Shown here piece after piece: positions 6,834 through 15,653 of a stretch of 46,213 bases of DNA. Position 1 is the first letter of the stretch, and every line of letters starts with the position of its first letter. The position numbers were made by a program, and so were the translations under genes. The notes under the pieces were generated by a model. The model was not told the DNA's origin. It did not search any database and saw only the letters and a list, made by a program, of their open reading frames with translations. Source of the DNA: Butyrivibrio sp. AC2005 (GTDB lineage Bacteria; Bacillota; Clostridia; Lachnospirales; Lachnospiraceae); assembly GCF_000424145.1 (NCBI RefSeq), contig NZ_AUJI01000041.1:1-46213 (forward strand), given 5' to 3'.

Positions 6834-9409
6834 ACATTGTATCAACCCTGACACTTAGACACCTTCTTGGAAACAAGAAAAGATCGGTGGTAACAATACT
6901 TGGAATTGTGGCATCGACGGCACTTATAAGCGCCATTATTTTGGGTGTATTTTCTTTCTTTAAGTTTTTTGGTTATCTGTCAATACAGTCTGACGGAAAC
7001 GTACATGCTCAGTTCAGTGAGATCACGTATCAGCAATACGTATCACTGTCAGAGGATGACAGGATTGAAAGCGTTGGTCTGTGCGATACAACGGAGCAGA
7101 AAACTGGTGTAAGACTTAATAGCGGCAGAGAAGAGCGCTTTAGCATTGGAAATATTGAGCAGGCAGATCCTGTATATATGTCAATGAGGGTAATATCAGA
7201 CTATGATGGAGTCCTTCCAACGAATTCCTCCGAGATAGCAGTTGAAGAGCAGTTCCTTATTGATAATGGCCTGGAGGATCTTAAAATCGGAGATACCCTT
7301 ACCTTTGAGCAAGGCTACAGATATATGTACGATGAGCAGGGTAAATTAGTATACCTGGGAGGAAACTACAGGTCAGATGAACAGTTCAAGGCGCTGTCCA
7401 CTGAGACCTGCACAGTGACAGCAATTCTTCACGGCAACAAACCTACCGGAAGCTGGGATATTATAAGATGCCTGGATGAAGGCTATTTTCCTGACTCTGA
7501 AAAGGCCCAGGTGGTAATATTGCTTAAAAACTGTGACCATACAGCGCTTAAGCAGATCAAGCACATTATCGCAGATCATGAGATCCAAAAGTACGATCTT
7601 AATACAGAGTATCTGCTTAGCTGCTTTGCTTTTGAGGGAAGCGGAGGCTCTTACAGGTCATTTTTCGTAATGATGGCAGTTGCACTTGCGATCGTGATCG
7701 CTACATCTGTCATTTTGATCTTCAATTCCATAGGTATGTCTCTTACAGAGAGAATGCGCTATCTGGGAATGCTTGCCAGCGTCGGAGCCACAGCAAGACA
7801 AAAGAGATCCTCAATTTATTTTGAAGGACTCATTCTTGGAATCATCGGTATTCCTTTGGGACTATTGTGTGGCTACATTGGAACCAGGATCACCCTGGCA
7901 TTTCTTGGAAGGAGGATCCTTGAAGCTGACATTTTTGTAGGCGCAGAGGGGATGAGGGGCAGTATACCTGTAGTATGCGAGCCTTCTGTAATTGTAGCGA
8001 TCGTGTTTTTTGCAGCGCTTACAATACTTATTTCAACCTTTGTTCCAGCCATCAGGGCAGCCAAGGTTATGCCTATTGATGCGCTCAGACAGATCAACGT
8101 GGTAAAGGTAAAAGCAAAGGGGCTTCGTGTGAATCCACTAATCCGCAAGATCTTTGGATATGAAGGGGAGCTTGCTTACAAGAATATAAAAAGAAATGGT
8201 GTAAAGGGAAAGGTTATTACCGCTACTATCGCGGTTTCGGTGATCTTGTTCCTTACGATCAACTTTTTCTGTAATTCAATTGCAAGAGCCAATCAGTATG
8301 AGGTTGATTTTCCATATCAGGTTGTAGCATCCTGCCTGCTTTCGGAAAGTGACAAACTTAGGAGCGAAATAGAGCAGATAGAAGGCGTTGATGATGTTTA
8401 CAGCGCCGGTATGATACAGTTTTTGTTCAGAAAGTCCCCTGAGTCACATTACGAGCTGGCAAACACGGATATTGCTGATAAAAAGTTCCTTTCGCGTGGA
8501 TTTGCTGACCTTAAATTAGACTGCATGGATGTGGTCATAGCTGATGATGAGGATTTTGATAAGATCCTTACAGATAACGGGCTTGAAAGGGACGAATACT
8601 ATGGCGATACCTTAAGAGGTGTTCTGCTCAATGACTATTTCCGTGAAAATAAGCCCAGCGAGGTATTCAATGATAAGATCCTGGGACAGGTTCTTCACTA
8701 TGATAAGGTGCAGGGAAATCCACCAGCTATAGAGATTGCAGCACTGGTAAAATATGACGGAAATAACAAGATCTATAACATGACACCTAAGACCAATATT
8801 GCTGTCTATGTGCCTGCCTCCATGTATTTTGAAAAAGCAAAAGAAGTTCTTCCCGAAGATATGCTCGTTCTGGATATGGGAGTTGAAACCTCACGTCCAG
8901 AAGAAGTCCTTGAAAGGATATATTCAATTTTGGAAGAGGGCGGATACCACAATTATTACGGTTCTAACCTTTACTCTACAATAAAGGCTATGGACGCTAT
9001 CACGCTGATGCTCAAGACAGCTATGTATGGGTTCACTATTCTTCTTACCCTTATAGCCATTGCAAATATCGTTAACACGATATCAACTGGAGTGCTTCTT
9101 AGGAGAAAAGAGTTCGCCATGTATAAATCTGTGGGCCTTGACAATACAGGGTTTAAAAAGATGATAAGGCTTGAAACGCTTCTTTACGGCATTAAGGCGC
9201 TTATTTGGGGCCTTTCAATATCTCTTTTGCTCAGCTACATCATGTACTCGACCTTCGATATGAAGCTGCTTACCTTCGATCCTGACTGGCTCATGTATGG
9301 TGTCACAATGATCGCAGTCTTTGGAATTCTGGGCATCAGTATGGCTCTTAGCATTAGCAAGATCAAGGATGATAACATCATAGAAGCCCTTAAGGAAGAT
9401 GCAGTATAA
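6830..9409 (+). CDS. FtsX-type ABC permease with two large outer domains
   Basis: An 859-residue permease. Each half has one membrane helix (about 20-42 and 465-487), an extracytoplasmic domain of about 230 residues, and three helices ending in an FtsX block (about 275-420 and 735-850). This 1+3+1+3 plan is a duplicated MacB/FtsX form, longer than the roughly 650-residue BceB with its single large loop. Such permeases do not import; they remove or shield membrane-bound substrates, and here probably also signal to the kinase. It overlaps the ATPase by 4 bases and ends 24 bases before hairpin copy 3. Confidence 0.88.
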   Translation: MNIVSTLTLRHLLGNKKRSVVTILGIVASTALISAIILGVFSFFKFFGYLSIQSDGNVHAQFSEITYQQYVSLSEDDRIESVGLCDTTEQKTGVRLNSGREERFSIGNIEQADPVYMSMRVISDYDGVLPTNSSEIAVEEQFLIDNGLEDLKIGDTLTFEQGYRYMYDEQGKLVYLGGNYRSDEQFKALSTETCTVTAILHGNKPTGSWDIIRCLDEGYFPDSEKAQVVILLKNCDHTALKQIKHIIADHEIQKYDLNTEYLLSCFAFEGSGGSYRSFFVMMAVALAIVIATSVILIFNSIGMSLTERMRYLGMLASVGATARQKRSSIYFEGLILGIIGIPLGLLCGYIGTRITLAFLGRRILEADIFVGAEGMRGSIPVVCEPSVIVAIVFFAALTILISTFVPAIRAAKVMPIDALRQINVVKVKAKGLRVNPLIRKIFGYEGELAYKNIKRNGVKGKVITATIAVSVILFLTINFFCNSIARANQYEVDFPYQVVASCLLSESDKLRSEIEQIEGVDDVYSAGMIQFLFRKSPESHYELANTDIADKKFLSRGFADLKLDCMDVVIADDEDFDKILTDNGLERDEYYGDTLRGVLLNDYFRENKPSEVFNDKILGQVLHYDKVQGNPPAIEIAALVKYDGNNKIYNMTPKTNIAVYVPASMYFEKAKEVLPEDMLVLDMGVETSRPEEVLERIYSILEEGGYHNYYGSNLYSTIKAMDAITLMLKTAMYGFTILLTLIAIANIVNTISTGVLLRRKEFAMYKSVGLDNTGFKKMIRLETLLYGIKALIWGLSISLLLSYIMYSTFDMKLLTFDPDWLMYGVTMIAVFGILGISMALSISKIKDDNIIEALKEDAV

Positions 9410-9432
9410 CGTCAGATTTGAAAAATAAGTGT

Positions 9433-9470
9433 AAAACAGACCCAAATCAGTGCATACATGGGTCTGTTTT
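9433..9470 (+). terminator. Hairpin repeat element, copy 3 (terminator)
   Basis: AAAACAGACCC (9433-9443) pairs with GGGTCTGTTTT (9460-9470), then TTATTTCGTGATAGAGTA. It shares AGTGTA before the stem with copy 2, a CAGTG loop box (GAGTG in copies 1 and 2) and the GTGATA flank. It ends the ABC operon. Confidence 0.8.
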
Positions 9471-9545
9471 TTATTTCGTGATAGAGTATTATGTTATCAA
9501 CAGTGCGAAAGAAAGTATAACTGACTAAAAGAATGTAGGTGAAAG

Positions 9546-9740
9546 ATGATGGAAATAAGAATTGCTACAAAAGATGATATAGACTGTCTGATGAGTATTC
9601 GCCTTGAGATGCTTACGGTAGTGAACAACCTACCAGAAAATTATGAACATTCAGATGAAGTGATAAATGAAAGTCGTGATTACTTTTTAAATGGAGATCA
9701 GATGACTGTTCTGGCTAGCGAGGGAAAAATAGCATGTTGA
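9546..9740 (+). pseudogene. Truncated GNAT acetyltransferase (N-terminal remnant)
   Basis: The 64-residue frame begins like a GNAT N-acetyltransferase: 'IRIATKDDIDCLMSIRLEML', then a helix ending 'RDYFLNGDQMTVLASEGKIA'. It stops where the family's central strand and acetyl-CoA-binding P-loop should follow. The stop lies 7 bases inside the next gene, so the break coincides with the start of the hydrolase. An insertion or deletion joint is the simplest reading. It has a plausible ribosome site (AGGTGAAAG) but should be inactive without the cofactor-binding half. Confidence 0.7.
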
Positions 9741-10807
9741 AAAAAGCAACTAAAGTCATTGGTAAAATACTTCGAGGTATACTGATTGCTCTTGTGACAA
9801 TAATTATTATATTGTTTGTAGTAAGGCTTATCGGCAGAGCGGTAAACGGCAGAACGCCTGACGGCGGTATCAACGAATCTATGCTTGTGGATATCAACGG
9901 AACGAAGCAGTGGATAAACATCTACGGACAGGACAAGGACAACCCCGTTCTATTGTATCTACACGGCGGACCGGGGTCCGCAACAAGTCATCTTGACTAT
10001 GCGTTCACAAGAAAGTGGAGCGATGTTTATACGGTAGTCACATGGGATCAGCGTAACTGCGGAAAAAGCTATGACACTTCAAAGACGGATACCATAACCG
10101 CAGACATCATGATGCAGGACGGCAAGGAAATGACTGAATATCTGCTTGACTATATGAATAAGGATAAGATAACTCTTATGGGACATTCGTGGGGTTCACT
10201 GTTCGGCGCAAACTTAGCTCTTGAATATCCCGAATACTATGACGCATTTATCGGCACGGGACAGTTCATCGACTATACTGAGAATGAACAAAGACTGTAT
10301 GAAGCTGCACAGAAATGGAGTGAAGGTGATGAAGAGGGAAAGGAACTGCTTGCAAAATGGTCTCCTAATGGTGCAGACACAGTAGATGCTCTTATGGCAA
10401 GAAACGAGATTATGGACAGGTACGGCTACGGCATGATGAAAGACGGCACAGATTATAACATCTACACTACGATACTTTTCAACCCGAACTATACGATTAA
10501 GGATTTTATCGGATATGTAAAAAACGGTGAAAAGTCATTCGAGCCGTATATGGTGTTTTTTACAGGTGATATGTCAAAGCTGTCGCTGCTTGGCAGATAC
10601 GATTATCAAGTACCCTTCTACAATATAAACGGTGATATGGATTATCAGACAAACTATTGGCTTGCCTGCGAATATTTTGAGCAGGTGAGCGCTCCCCGAA
10701 AAGAAATGTTCGTGATGGAAGAAGCGACACACGGTCTGCTTGAATCACGTTCGGAAGAATTCTCTGGGATACTCCATAAAATTGCAGAAATCCAGAAGAA
10801 CAGTTAA
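9734..10807 (+). CDS. Membrane-anchored alpha/beta hydrolase, proline-iminopeptidase-like
   Basis: A 357-residue protein with one N-terminal membrane anchor (about 13-33) and an alpha/beta-hydrolase fold of the prolyl-aminopeptidase type. It has the oxyanion motif 'HGGPGSATSH', 'WDQRNCGKS', nucleophile elbow 'GHSWGS' and a final 'ATHGLLES' histidine. The acid probably lies in 'NINGDMDYQT'. The catalytic set looks intact. Codon choice is richer in GGC, GAC, AAC and CCG than in neighbouring genes, and the gene begins exactly where a GNAT gene is cut off, so recent acquisition is likely. It has no obvious ribosome site of its own. Substrate unknown: peptide N-termini or small esters. Confidence 0.8.
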   Translation: MLKKATKVIGKILRGILIALVTIIIILFVVRLIGRAVNGRTPDGGINESMLVDINGTKQWINIYGQDKDNPVLLYLHGGPGSATSHLDYAFTRKWSDVYTVVTWDQRNCGKSYDTSKTDTITADIMMQDGKEMTEYLLDYMNKDKITLMGHSWGSLFGANLALEYPEYYDAFIGTGQFIDYTENEQRLYEAAQKWSEGDEEGKELLAKWSPNGADTVDALMARNEIMDRYGYGMMKDGTDYNIYTTILFNPNYTIKDFIGYVKNGEKSFEPYMVFFTGDMSKLSLLGRYDYQVPFYNINGDMDYQTNYWLACEYFEQVSAPRKEMFVMEEATHGLLESRSEEFSGILHKIAEIQKNS

Positions 10808-10871
10808 ACCGTATAGAAGACGGAACAGTTGAATTTGGAGTATGAAATAAAGGGGGTGTATCTGTGAAGAT

Positions 10872-10961
10872 AGCAGTAGTGCAACCTATGAGAAAATCAG
10901 GGACTGGGTACAGGAGCATTATGATATGCATGTGACAAATCTCAATATAGCTCAGGTTTAG
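10872..10961 (+). pseudogene. Remnant of an RNA (uracil-C5) methyltransferase tail
   Basis: The frame reads TYEKIRDWVQEHYDMHVTN and then 'LNIAQV' before a stop. It resembles the C-terminal extension found on clostridial RumA/RlmCD-like 23S rRNA methyltransferases and related fragments. There is no start codon in frame and no upstream domain, so this is a scrap rather than a gene. The match is from memory of the family and is only moderately sure. Confidence 0.4.
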
Positions 10962-10991
10962 AGGACAGGGATAAAAATCTCTGTCCTTTTT
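10962..10991 (+). terminator. Intrinsic terminator
   Basis: AGGACAGGGAT (10962-10972), loop AAAA, ATCTCTGTCCT (10977-10987) with one G-U pair, then TTTT. It directly follows the methyltransferase remnant and would end the hydrolase transcript. The 172 bases from here to the next small ORF hold nothing I can name. Confidence 0.8.
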
Positions 10992-11163
10992 GAATGAAAA
11001 AATCAGTGCACAATTGAACAAAACAAGTGTAAACGGATTAGAGGTTATCTAGAAGTGATAAATATATCTTAAATGTCACTACTTCAGAGCGATGCATAAG
11101 GTCGTTGATGGCAGTTTAATCAGTTCTGATGAATATTGAATATACACATTAAGGAGGTTAGAT

Positions 11164-11337
11164 ATGAGATATAATGATATTCAGGATACAAGAATTAACT
11201 TAACATCCAGAAAGATAAGAAATGAAACCATGTCTATTGATTATGAAAAGTGCATGGAAAAGCTATTTGAGATGAAGAATGGTTGGCGCAGAGTGAATGC
11301 TTTTGGTGCAACGTTTTTTTATCTGAATGATTTTTGA
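11164..11337 (+). CDS. Small hypothetical protein, 57 residues
   Basis: The start codon follows a textbook AAGGAGG (about 11151-11157). The product begins 'MRYNDIQDTRINLTSR', is charged and soluble with one cysteine, and ends 'ATFFYLNDF'. No domain is recognised. It lies between the terminator at 10962 and a second tiny ORF 18 bases downstream, so the two are probably one transcript. It could also be the front of a decayed longer gene. Confidence 0.45.
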   Translation: MRYNDIQDTRINLTSRKIRNETMSIDYEKCMEKLFEMKNGWRRVNAFGATFFYLNDF

Positions 11338-11355
11338 AAGAAAAAGGAAGACAAT

Positions 11356-11466
11356 ATGATAAAAAAAGTAGCAATGGGACTTGCGCTTGCAATTTTGCTT
11401 GTGAGAATGGATAAACATAAAAAGCATAAAGATGAAAATGACGACTATGGTTCTGTCGGCGAGTAA
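11356..11466 (+). CDS. Very small single-pass membrane protein, 36 residues
   Basis: AAAGGAAG lies just before the start. The product has one short hydrophobic stretch, 'VAMGLALAILLV' (residues 5-16), then a charged tail 'KHKKHKDENDDYGSVGE'. It may be a membrane peptide; no family is recognised. It follows the 57-residue ORF by 18 bases. Confidence 0.4.
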   Translation: MIKKVAMGLALAILLVRMDKHKKHKDENDDYGSVGE

Positions 11467-11500
11467 TTTTAGAGTGATTATAGGCTGTAAAAGGTAATCT

Positions 11501-11527
11501 CTTAGCGTGGCTTTTTCAAGCTTAGTG
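11501..11527 (+). repeat. Dispersed CTTAGTG repeat unit
   Basis: CTTAGCG at 11501 and CTTAGTG at 11521 are 20 bases apart with a GGCTTTTTCAAG spacer. They align over about 30 bases with the array unit CTTAGTGAGGTTTTTTCGAA at 23913-23939. Here it lies before the small cysteine protein at 11588. Confidence 0.5.
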
Positions 11528-11587
11528 TACTACCTTGTTCTGGCGAGCGAAGCGAGAGCAGAACTTCATCATGAGGAGATCACCCAA

Positions 11588-11794
11588 ATGGACAATCAAG
11601 CAAACAATTATGATATACCAAAGAGAGACGGAAGTGTATGGCCGGAGGACATCTGTCCAGCATACACCCCAAGAGAGGATGCAATTCCAAGCCTTAAAGG
11701 ATGCTGGTACTGCAAATACGCGGACTTTCACCTTAAGGAAGAGCGGGCACTTGAGGTAGGAATCTGTAAATGGCCACAAAAGGTTATTGATTAA
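11588..11794 (+). CDS. Small four-cysteine protein, 68 residues
   Basis: ATG 11588 follows GAGGAGA (about 11573-11579). Starting further upstream would translate a repeat-like stretch (GCGAGCGAAGCGAGAGC). The product has cysteines in 'DICPAYTP', 'GCWYCKYADF' and 'GICKWPQK', a C-x(n)-CxxC-x(n)-C layout suited to binding zinc or iron. It is hydrophilic with no membrane segment. I recognise no named family. It stands alone 74 bases before a sensor kinase, and a tie to that kinase is not shown. Confidence 0.55.
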   Translation: MDNQANNYDIPKRDGSVWPEDICPAYTPREDAIPSLKGCWYCKYADFHLKEERALEVGICKWPQKVID

Positions 11795-11868
11795 GTAGTA
11801 TTTCTCAAACAGATTCACATGGGGACAACACTGATATACAAACATATTGATAAAGGAAAGAATCAAAA

Positions 11869-13494
11869 ATGACCGTGCGCACTGTTCTTTTGGTAGCAAT
11901 CATAATAAGCATATTTGCCCTGCTTTTTGAGAGCTTTATTGTCTTTCGGAATCTCAAAAATAAGCTCCATGGGTATCTGTTTTTTAACTGCATTGCAATG
12001 CTTGTCAGCAATACAGGGTATCTTTTGCAGCTCCTTTCTAAGACGGAAGATGCTTACATTACTGCGCTTAAGTTTTCGTACGTCGGGAGAGTCTGGATAG
12101 TCTTTTCCCTGTTTATGTTCACGACAGAGCTTCTTCATATCAGAATTCCCAAATATGTTGCCAGGATACTTTTAGTGTTTAATGTAGCTGTGTATGTCCT
12201 AATCTTTACGCTTAAGGAGCATATGCTTTACTATTCCAAGATATGGTTTGATAAGACCGGGATATTTCCGGTTCTGCTGCACAGGAATGGCATTGTACAT
12301 AAGGTGTTTATGCAGTATCAGACCATAGCAATAGTCATTATTTTATTTTTGCTGATCCGATCAGTAAGGAAGCACAGTGGAAAGACTGCCAGAAAGCGAG
12401 TATTCATTATCCTTGGAGGATTCTTAGTTGCTGCAGCTCTTTATATCATGCAGATTGCACATGCATTCTTTATTACATATTATTTTGATATTTCCATATT
12501 CGGAAATGTAGCAATCACTATCTCCATGTTCATAGCCATATTCAGATACAATCTTCTCGGGGTTATCGACATGGCAAGGGACTATATTGTTGACAGGCTC
12601 TCTGAAGGAGTTATTGCTCTGGATGAAAATGGTAGATTGCAGTATTACAACGAACATGCAAAAGAGCTTTATCCGAAAATAACGGATGCCCCAATGAGTG
12701 TTGTGAATACACTCCGAGAGGCTGTTATAAAAGGGGATATCATTAAGGTGGGCGACAAGTACTATACACCTCAGGAAAAAGAGCTATCGGCAGATGGCGA
12801 GGTCATTGGCAAACTTTATGCCCTTGTTGATTCGACAGCCCTTAAGCAGAGGGAATATCAGCTGAAATCTGATGCTGCTATATTAGAAATGGCAGCGAAT
12901 AGCATGCGTGACCGACTGAGTGCAGCTGAAGAACTCCTGACTCAGGACAGGGCAATGCGCCATGACAGGAGACATTTTGAGGCACTGGTTTTATCCCTCT
13001 TGCAGGATGGAAAAGTGGATGAAGCCAGAAAATGCCTTGAAGAGAGATTGTCGCAGGAACCACGCTCAAGTAAACGTTACTGTGAGAATACGACTGTTAA
13101 TGCTGCTCTCATGCATTATGTGACGCTTGCAGAGCGGAATGATATAAAGGTAACTGTATCTGCAAATATTCCGAATAAAACAGGTGTTGATGATATGCAG
13201 CTTGCAATAGCTATTAGTAACCTTCTTGAAAACGCCATCCATGCCTGCGAAAAGCTCCCGGAAACGGAACGCTCCATAGAGATTACTGCAAAATATAAGC
13301 AGCAGCTTCTGCTTGAAATCGTTAATTCCTGTGAAGGAAGGTGTAAGCTTGATGAAGACGGGTATCCTATTACGGATAAAGAGGGTCATGGCATCGGCAC
13401 CAGAAGTGTCCTTGATTTTGTGAAAAAGACAAACAGTGAGATCCGGTATGTTGCCGAAGATAACAGATTTAAGGTGCGTATGATAATAGGCTGA
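11869..13494 (+). CDS. Sensor histidine kinase: 7TM, PAS and GHKL domains
   Basis: A 541-residue kinase. Seven hydrophobic helices over residues about 5-225 match the HisKA_7TM input module. A PAS domain (about 240-325, 'SEGVIALDENGRLQYYN') follows, then a short dimerisation helix with H365 in 'RAMRHDRRHF' of the GHKL/LytS type, and an ATPase domain with 'NLLENAIHAC' and 'GHGIGTRSV'. No response regulator is adjacent. Its TGA overlaps an ATG, and the next gene is a solute-binding lipoprotein with a start 18 bases on, so they form one operon. The lipoprotein may deliver the ligand sensed by the 7TM part; this is inference. Confidence 0.85.
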   Translation: MTVRTVLLVAIIISIFALLFESFIVFRNLKNKLHGYLFFNCIAMLVSNTGYLLQLLSKTEDAYITALKFSYVGRVWIVFSLFMFTTELLHIRIPKYVARILLVFNVAVYVLIFTLKEHMLYYSKIWFDKTGIFPVLLHRNGIVHKVFMQYQTIAIVIILFLLIRSVRKHSGKTARKRVFIILGGFLVAAALYIMQIAHAFFITYYFDISIFGNVAITISMFIAIFRYNLLGVIDMARDYIVDRLSEGVIALDENGRLQYYNEHAKELYPKITDAPMSVVNTLREAVIKGDIIKVGDKYYTPQEKELSADGEVIGKLYALVDSTALKQREYQLKSDAAILEMAANSMRDRLSAAEELLTQDRAMRHDRRHFEALVLSLLQDGKVDEARKCLEERLSQEPRSSKRYCENTTVNAALMHYVTLAERNDIKVTVSANIPNKTGVDDMQLAIAISNLLENAIHACEKLPETERSIEITAKYKQQLLLEIVNSCEGRCKLDEDGYPITDKEGHGIGTRSVLDFVKKTNSEIRYVAEDNRFKVRMIIG

Positions 13495-13511
13495 TGCGAG
13501 GAAAAGTGTTT

Positions 13512-14822
13512 ATGAAAAAAGGTGCTTTGTTTCTTTTATCTATGATTATATGCTTTAGTGCTCTTACAGGTTGTGGATCCAACGAATATGAAGGGAAAAC
13601 CACCATAATCTTTCAGACCTGGAACCCTGCAGATTCAGGCCCTGACAGCCCAATCTACAAGATCATAGATTCCTTTGAAAAAGAGAATCCTGATATTCAT
13701 GTGGAATATAAGTTTGTCACCTCAGGCGCATACCAGGAACATATGCGTGTTGAGCTGATTGGAGAGAACGGACCTGATGTTTATGGGATAAGCTCTGGAT
13801 CGGCTTTCGATGCATTCAGGCTGTTTGAGGAGAATCTGACGCCGTTCTGTGAAAATACCTGGGGAGGAGACTTTCAGGATAAATTCCTTGATTCGTGTCT
13901 TGCGCGAGTGAGTGATGATAACGGAAATGTTTATGGCCTTCCGCTTGGACAGACCTACGCCGGATATATGTGGGCAGACGTAAATATGCTAAAAAGCTAC
14001 GGCCTGGATGTCCCGACTTCATATAAAGAGATGCAGGAAACCTGCCGTATACTTCAAGAAAACGGGCAGTATCCCCTGGCTATCGGTGCAAAGGATTCCT
14101 GGATGAATCTTGATCTGTGGATGTCCATTGCTGCTGACTGTGACAGGGATGCTTTATATGATGCAATAGAAGGCAAAGCTTCCTTCGAATCTGAGCCTAT
14201 AATAGAATCCTTCAGAATATGGCAGGAGTCATTTAGTAATGGAGTATTTCAGGACAATGCAATAAAAATGCCAATTTACGATACTGTAAACGACATGTTT
14301 CAGCGTGAGGGCAGGATACCTATGTTTGTAAATGGGTCCTGGGCCATGAATATGTATACGGTAAGTGATGAAAAGACCAGGGCAGTTTTTGATGCACAAG
14401 GAGCTGATCACGAGGCTTTTCTGATCGACTGGAATGATGATGGAAAAGTGTCGCCGGTTACAGCAAATGTAGATGTAATACTTTGCCTGAATCCTGAGTC
14501 CCGTCATAAGGAGGCAGCTTTCCGTTTCATGGCGTACCTGGTAAATGAAGGGCAGGAGCTGCTTGTCAATCAGTATCTTGAATATATGCCATCCCGTGCT
14601 GACATGGAGCTGAATGTCAAGAACCTAAGCAAAGATGGGATAAAGAATCTTGACTATATTATAGAAAACGGTAAGGCAAATGTAGCCGGAACAAGAGGCA
14701 TAAAGTACGAAGACCTAAGCCTTGCCGTATGCGATGCACTTAAAGATCTGGAACTATCACGCATTACTCCGGAGGAGGCAGCCAGCCGGATAGAAAAAAT
14801 ATCCCAGAAAACAATACGATGA
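13512..14822 (+). CDS. Extracellular solute-binding lipoprotein, sugar-type (family 1)
   Basis: A 436-residue lipoprotein. It has a signal peptide with lipobox 'LTGC' (C21) and a bacterial SBP family 1 fold ('TTIIFQTWNPADSGPDSPIYKI', 'GSGSAFDAF'-like region, 'FVNGSWAMNMYT', 'AAFRFMAYLVN'). The family binds oligosaccharides for CUT1 transporters, but no permease or ATPase gene is nearby. ATG 13512 is preferred to 13494 because it gives a clean signal peptide and has AGGA upstream. Coupled to the 7TM kinase, it is better read as a sensory binding protein than an importer part. Its stop overlaps the start of a CPBP-like remnant. Confidence 0.83.
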   Translation: MKKGALFLLSMIICFSALTGCGSNEYEGKTTIIFQTWNPADSGPDSPIYKIIDSFEKENPDIHVEYKFVTSGAYQEHMRVELIGENGPDVYGISSGSAFDAFRLFEENLTPFCENTWGGDFQDKFLDSCLARVSDDNGNVYGLPLGQTYAGYMWADVNMLKSYGLDVPTSYKEMQETCRILQENGQYPLAIGAKDSWMNLDLWMSIAADCDRDALYDAIEGKASFESEPIIESFRIWQESFSNGVFQDNAIKMPIYDTVNDMFQREGRIPMFVNGSWAMNMYTVSDEKTRAVFDAQGADHEAFLIDWNDDGKVSPVTANVDVILCLNPESRHKEAAFRFMAYLVNEGQELLVNQYLEYMPSRADMELNVKNLSKDGIKNLDYIIENGKANVAGTRGIKYEDLSLAVCDALKDLELSRITPEEAASRIEKISQKTIR

Positions 14823-15307
14823 AGGATAACTCTACTCTACGTAGGTACCGTTATCAGAAAAAACTGATCTACAATCTGTGCATGGAGGCTTCGCTAAGGG
14901 GATTTTGTTTTAACAGGTTAAGAAAAGTATCATCACTTGTTATTGCAACAGTTCTTTCTGCGATCATGTTTGGAGTGATTCATCTTAATATCAATCAGAT
15001 GTGCTACGCAATTGTTCTTGGAATTATATTTGCCCTTGCAAATTTTGCCAGTGGGAGCATTTGGACATCAATAATCATGCATACAATCATTAACAGTATA
15101 GGATTCGTTGCAGTGTTAATAATGGATTTGACAGCAGCTAGTGAAGGACTTGAAACTGCTGAGGCGTCTGAGGTGATAAGGACCCAGGGAAATACGATGC
15201 TTACAACAGGTCTTGTTCTTCTGGTAATTTCAATAGGTTTTTCCTTCCTTATCAAAAAGGTTCTAAGGAAGATTGCAATTAGTGAGAACAATCAGGAAGC
15301 TTTATAA
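14819..15307 (+). pseudogene. N-terminally truncated CPBP protease with altered EE motif
   Basis: A 162-residue frame overlapping the lipoprotein stop (ATGA). It keeps the back half of a CPBP protease: 'EASLRG' (E23, R27), 'FGVIHLN' (H55) and 'HTIIN' (H88, N92). The first motif is EA instead of EE, and the two or three N-terminal membrane helices of the family are gone. The first 20 residues are highly basic and unlike the family. It may be a decaying gene fused by deletion to the lipoprotein operon, or a divergent short form. Compare the intact 259-residue relative at 427. Confidence 0.6.
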
Positions 15308-15580
15308 AGGCCTTACTGCAGATTATACTGTCAGTCCCGCCGGCATTGATATTATCAATATGCACCGGGATTATAGCCGATGGATCAGCTTTATGCAGAT
15401 TCCAGATAACAATTCTTCCGCCCCCGGTTGAACATATGCTTGAGAATAAGCATGGAATGTTTGATACTGAACAGGCTGACTTTAAGTATGATGGCGTAAA
15501 TGGAGATGCTGCTTCGTTATGCAGATTACTTGAAGAGAAAATTGCTGTATGAGACCGGATTATATCAATAAAGAGTTGAT
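15308..15580 (+). other. Decayed sequence, no intact gene
   Basis: About 270 bases with short frames only. One frame starting near 15420 (VEHMLENKHGMFDTEQADFK and on to 15552) and another ending near 15430 (INMHRDYSRWISFMQIPDN) look protein-like but are offset from each other and lack a credible start. I read this as the frameshifted end of a lost gene and cannot name the family. Confidence 0.35.
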
Positions 15581-15621
15581 TTACTACCTAAAAATTATAA
15601 AATTTAGGTAGTAATTTTTTT
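15581..15621 (+). terminator. Intrinsic terminator
   Basis: TTACTACCTAAA (15581-15592) and TTTAGGTAGTAA (15603-15614) form a perfect 12-bp stem with a 10-base loop, followed by TTTTTTT. It closes the kinase-lipoprotein unit ahead of the second BceRS module. Confidence 0.85.
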
Positions 15622-15653
15622 ACGGGGAAATACTTGGAGGAAATGGGGAAATA

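Noticed and set aside
15346..15552. 68-residue ORF after the CPBP remnant
   Set aside because: It begins at TTG with no ribosome site, and a protein-like stretch in another frame is offset from it. It is treated as decayed sequence.
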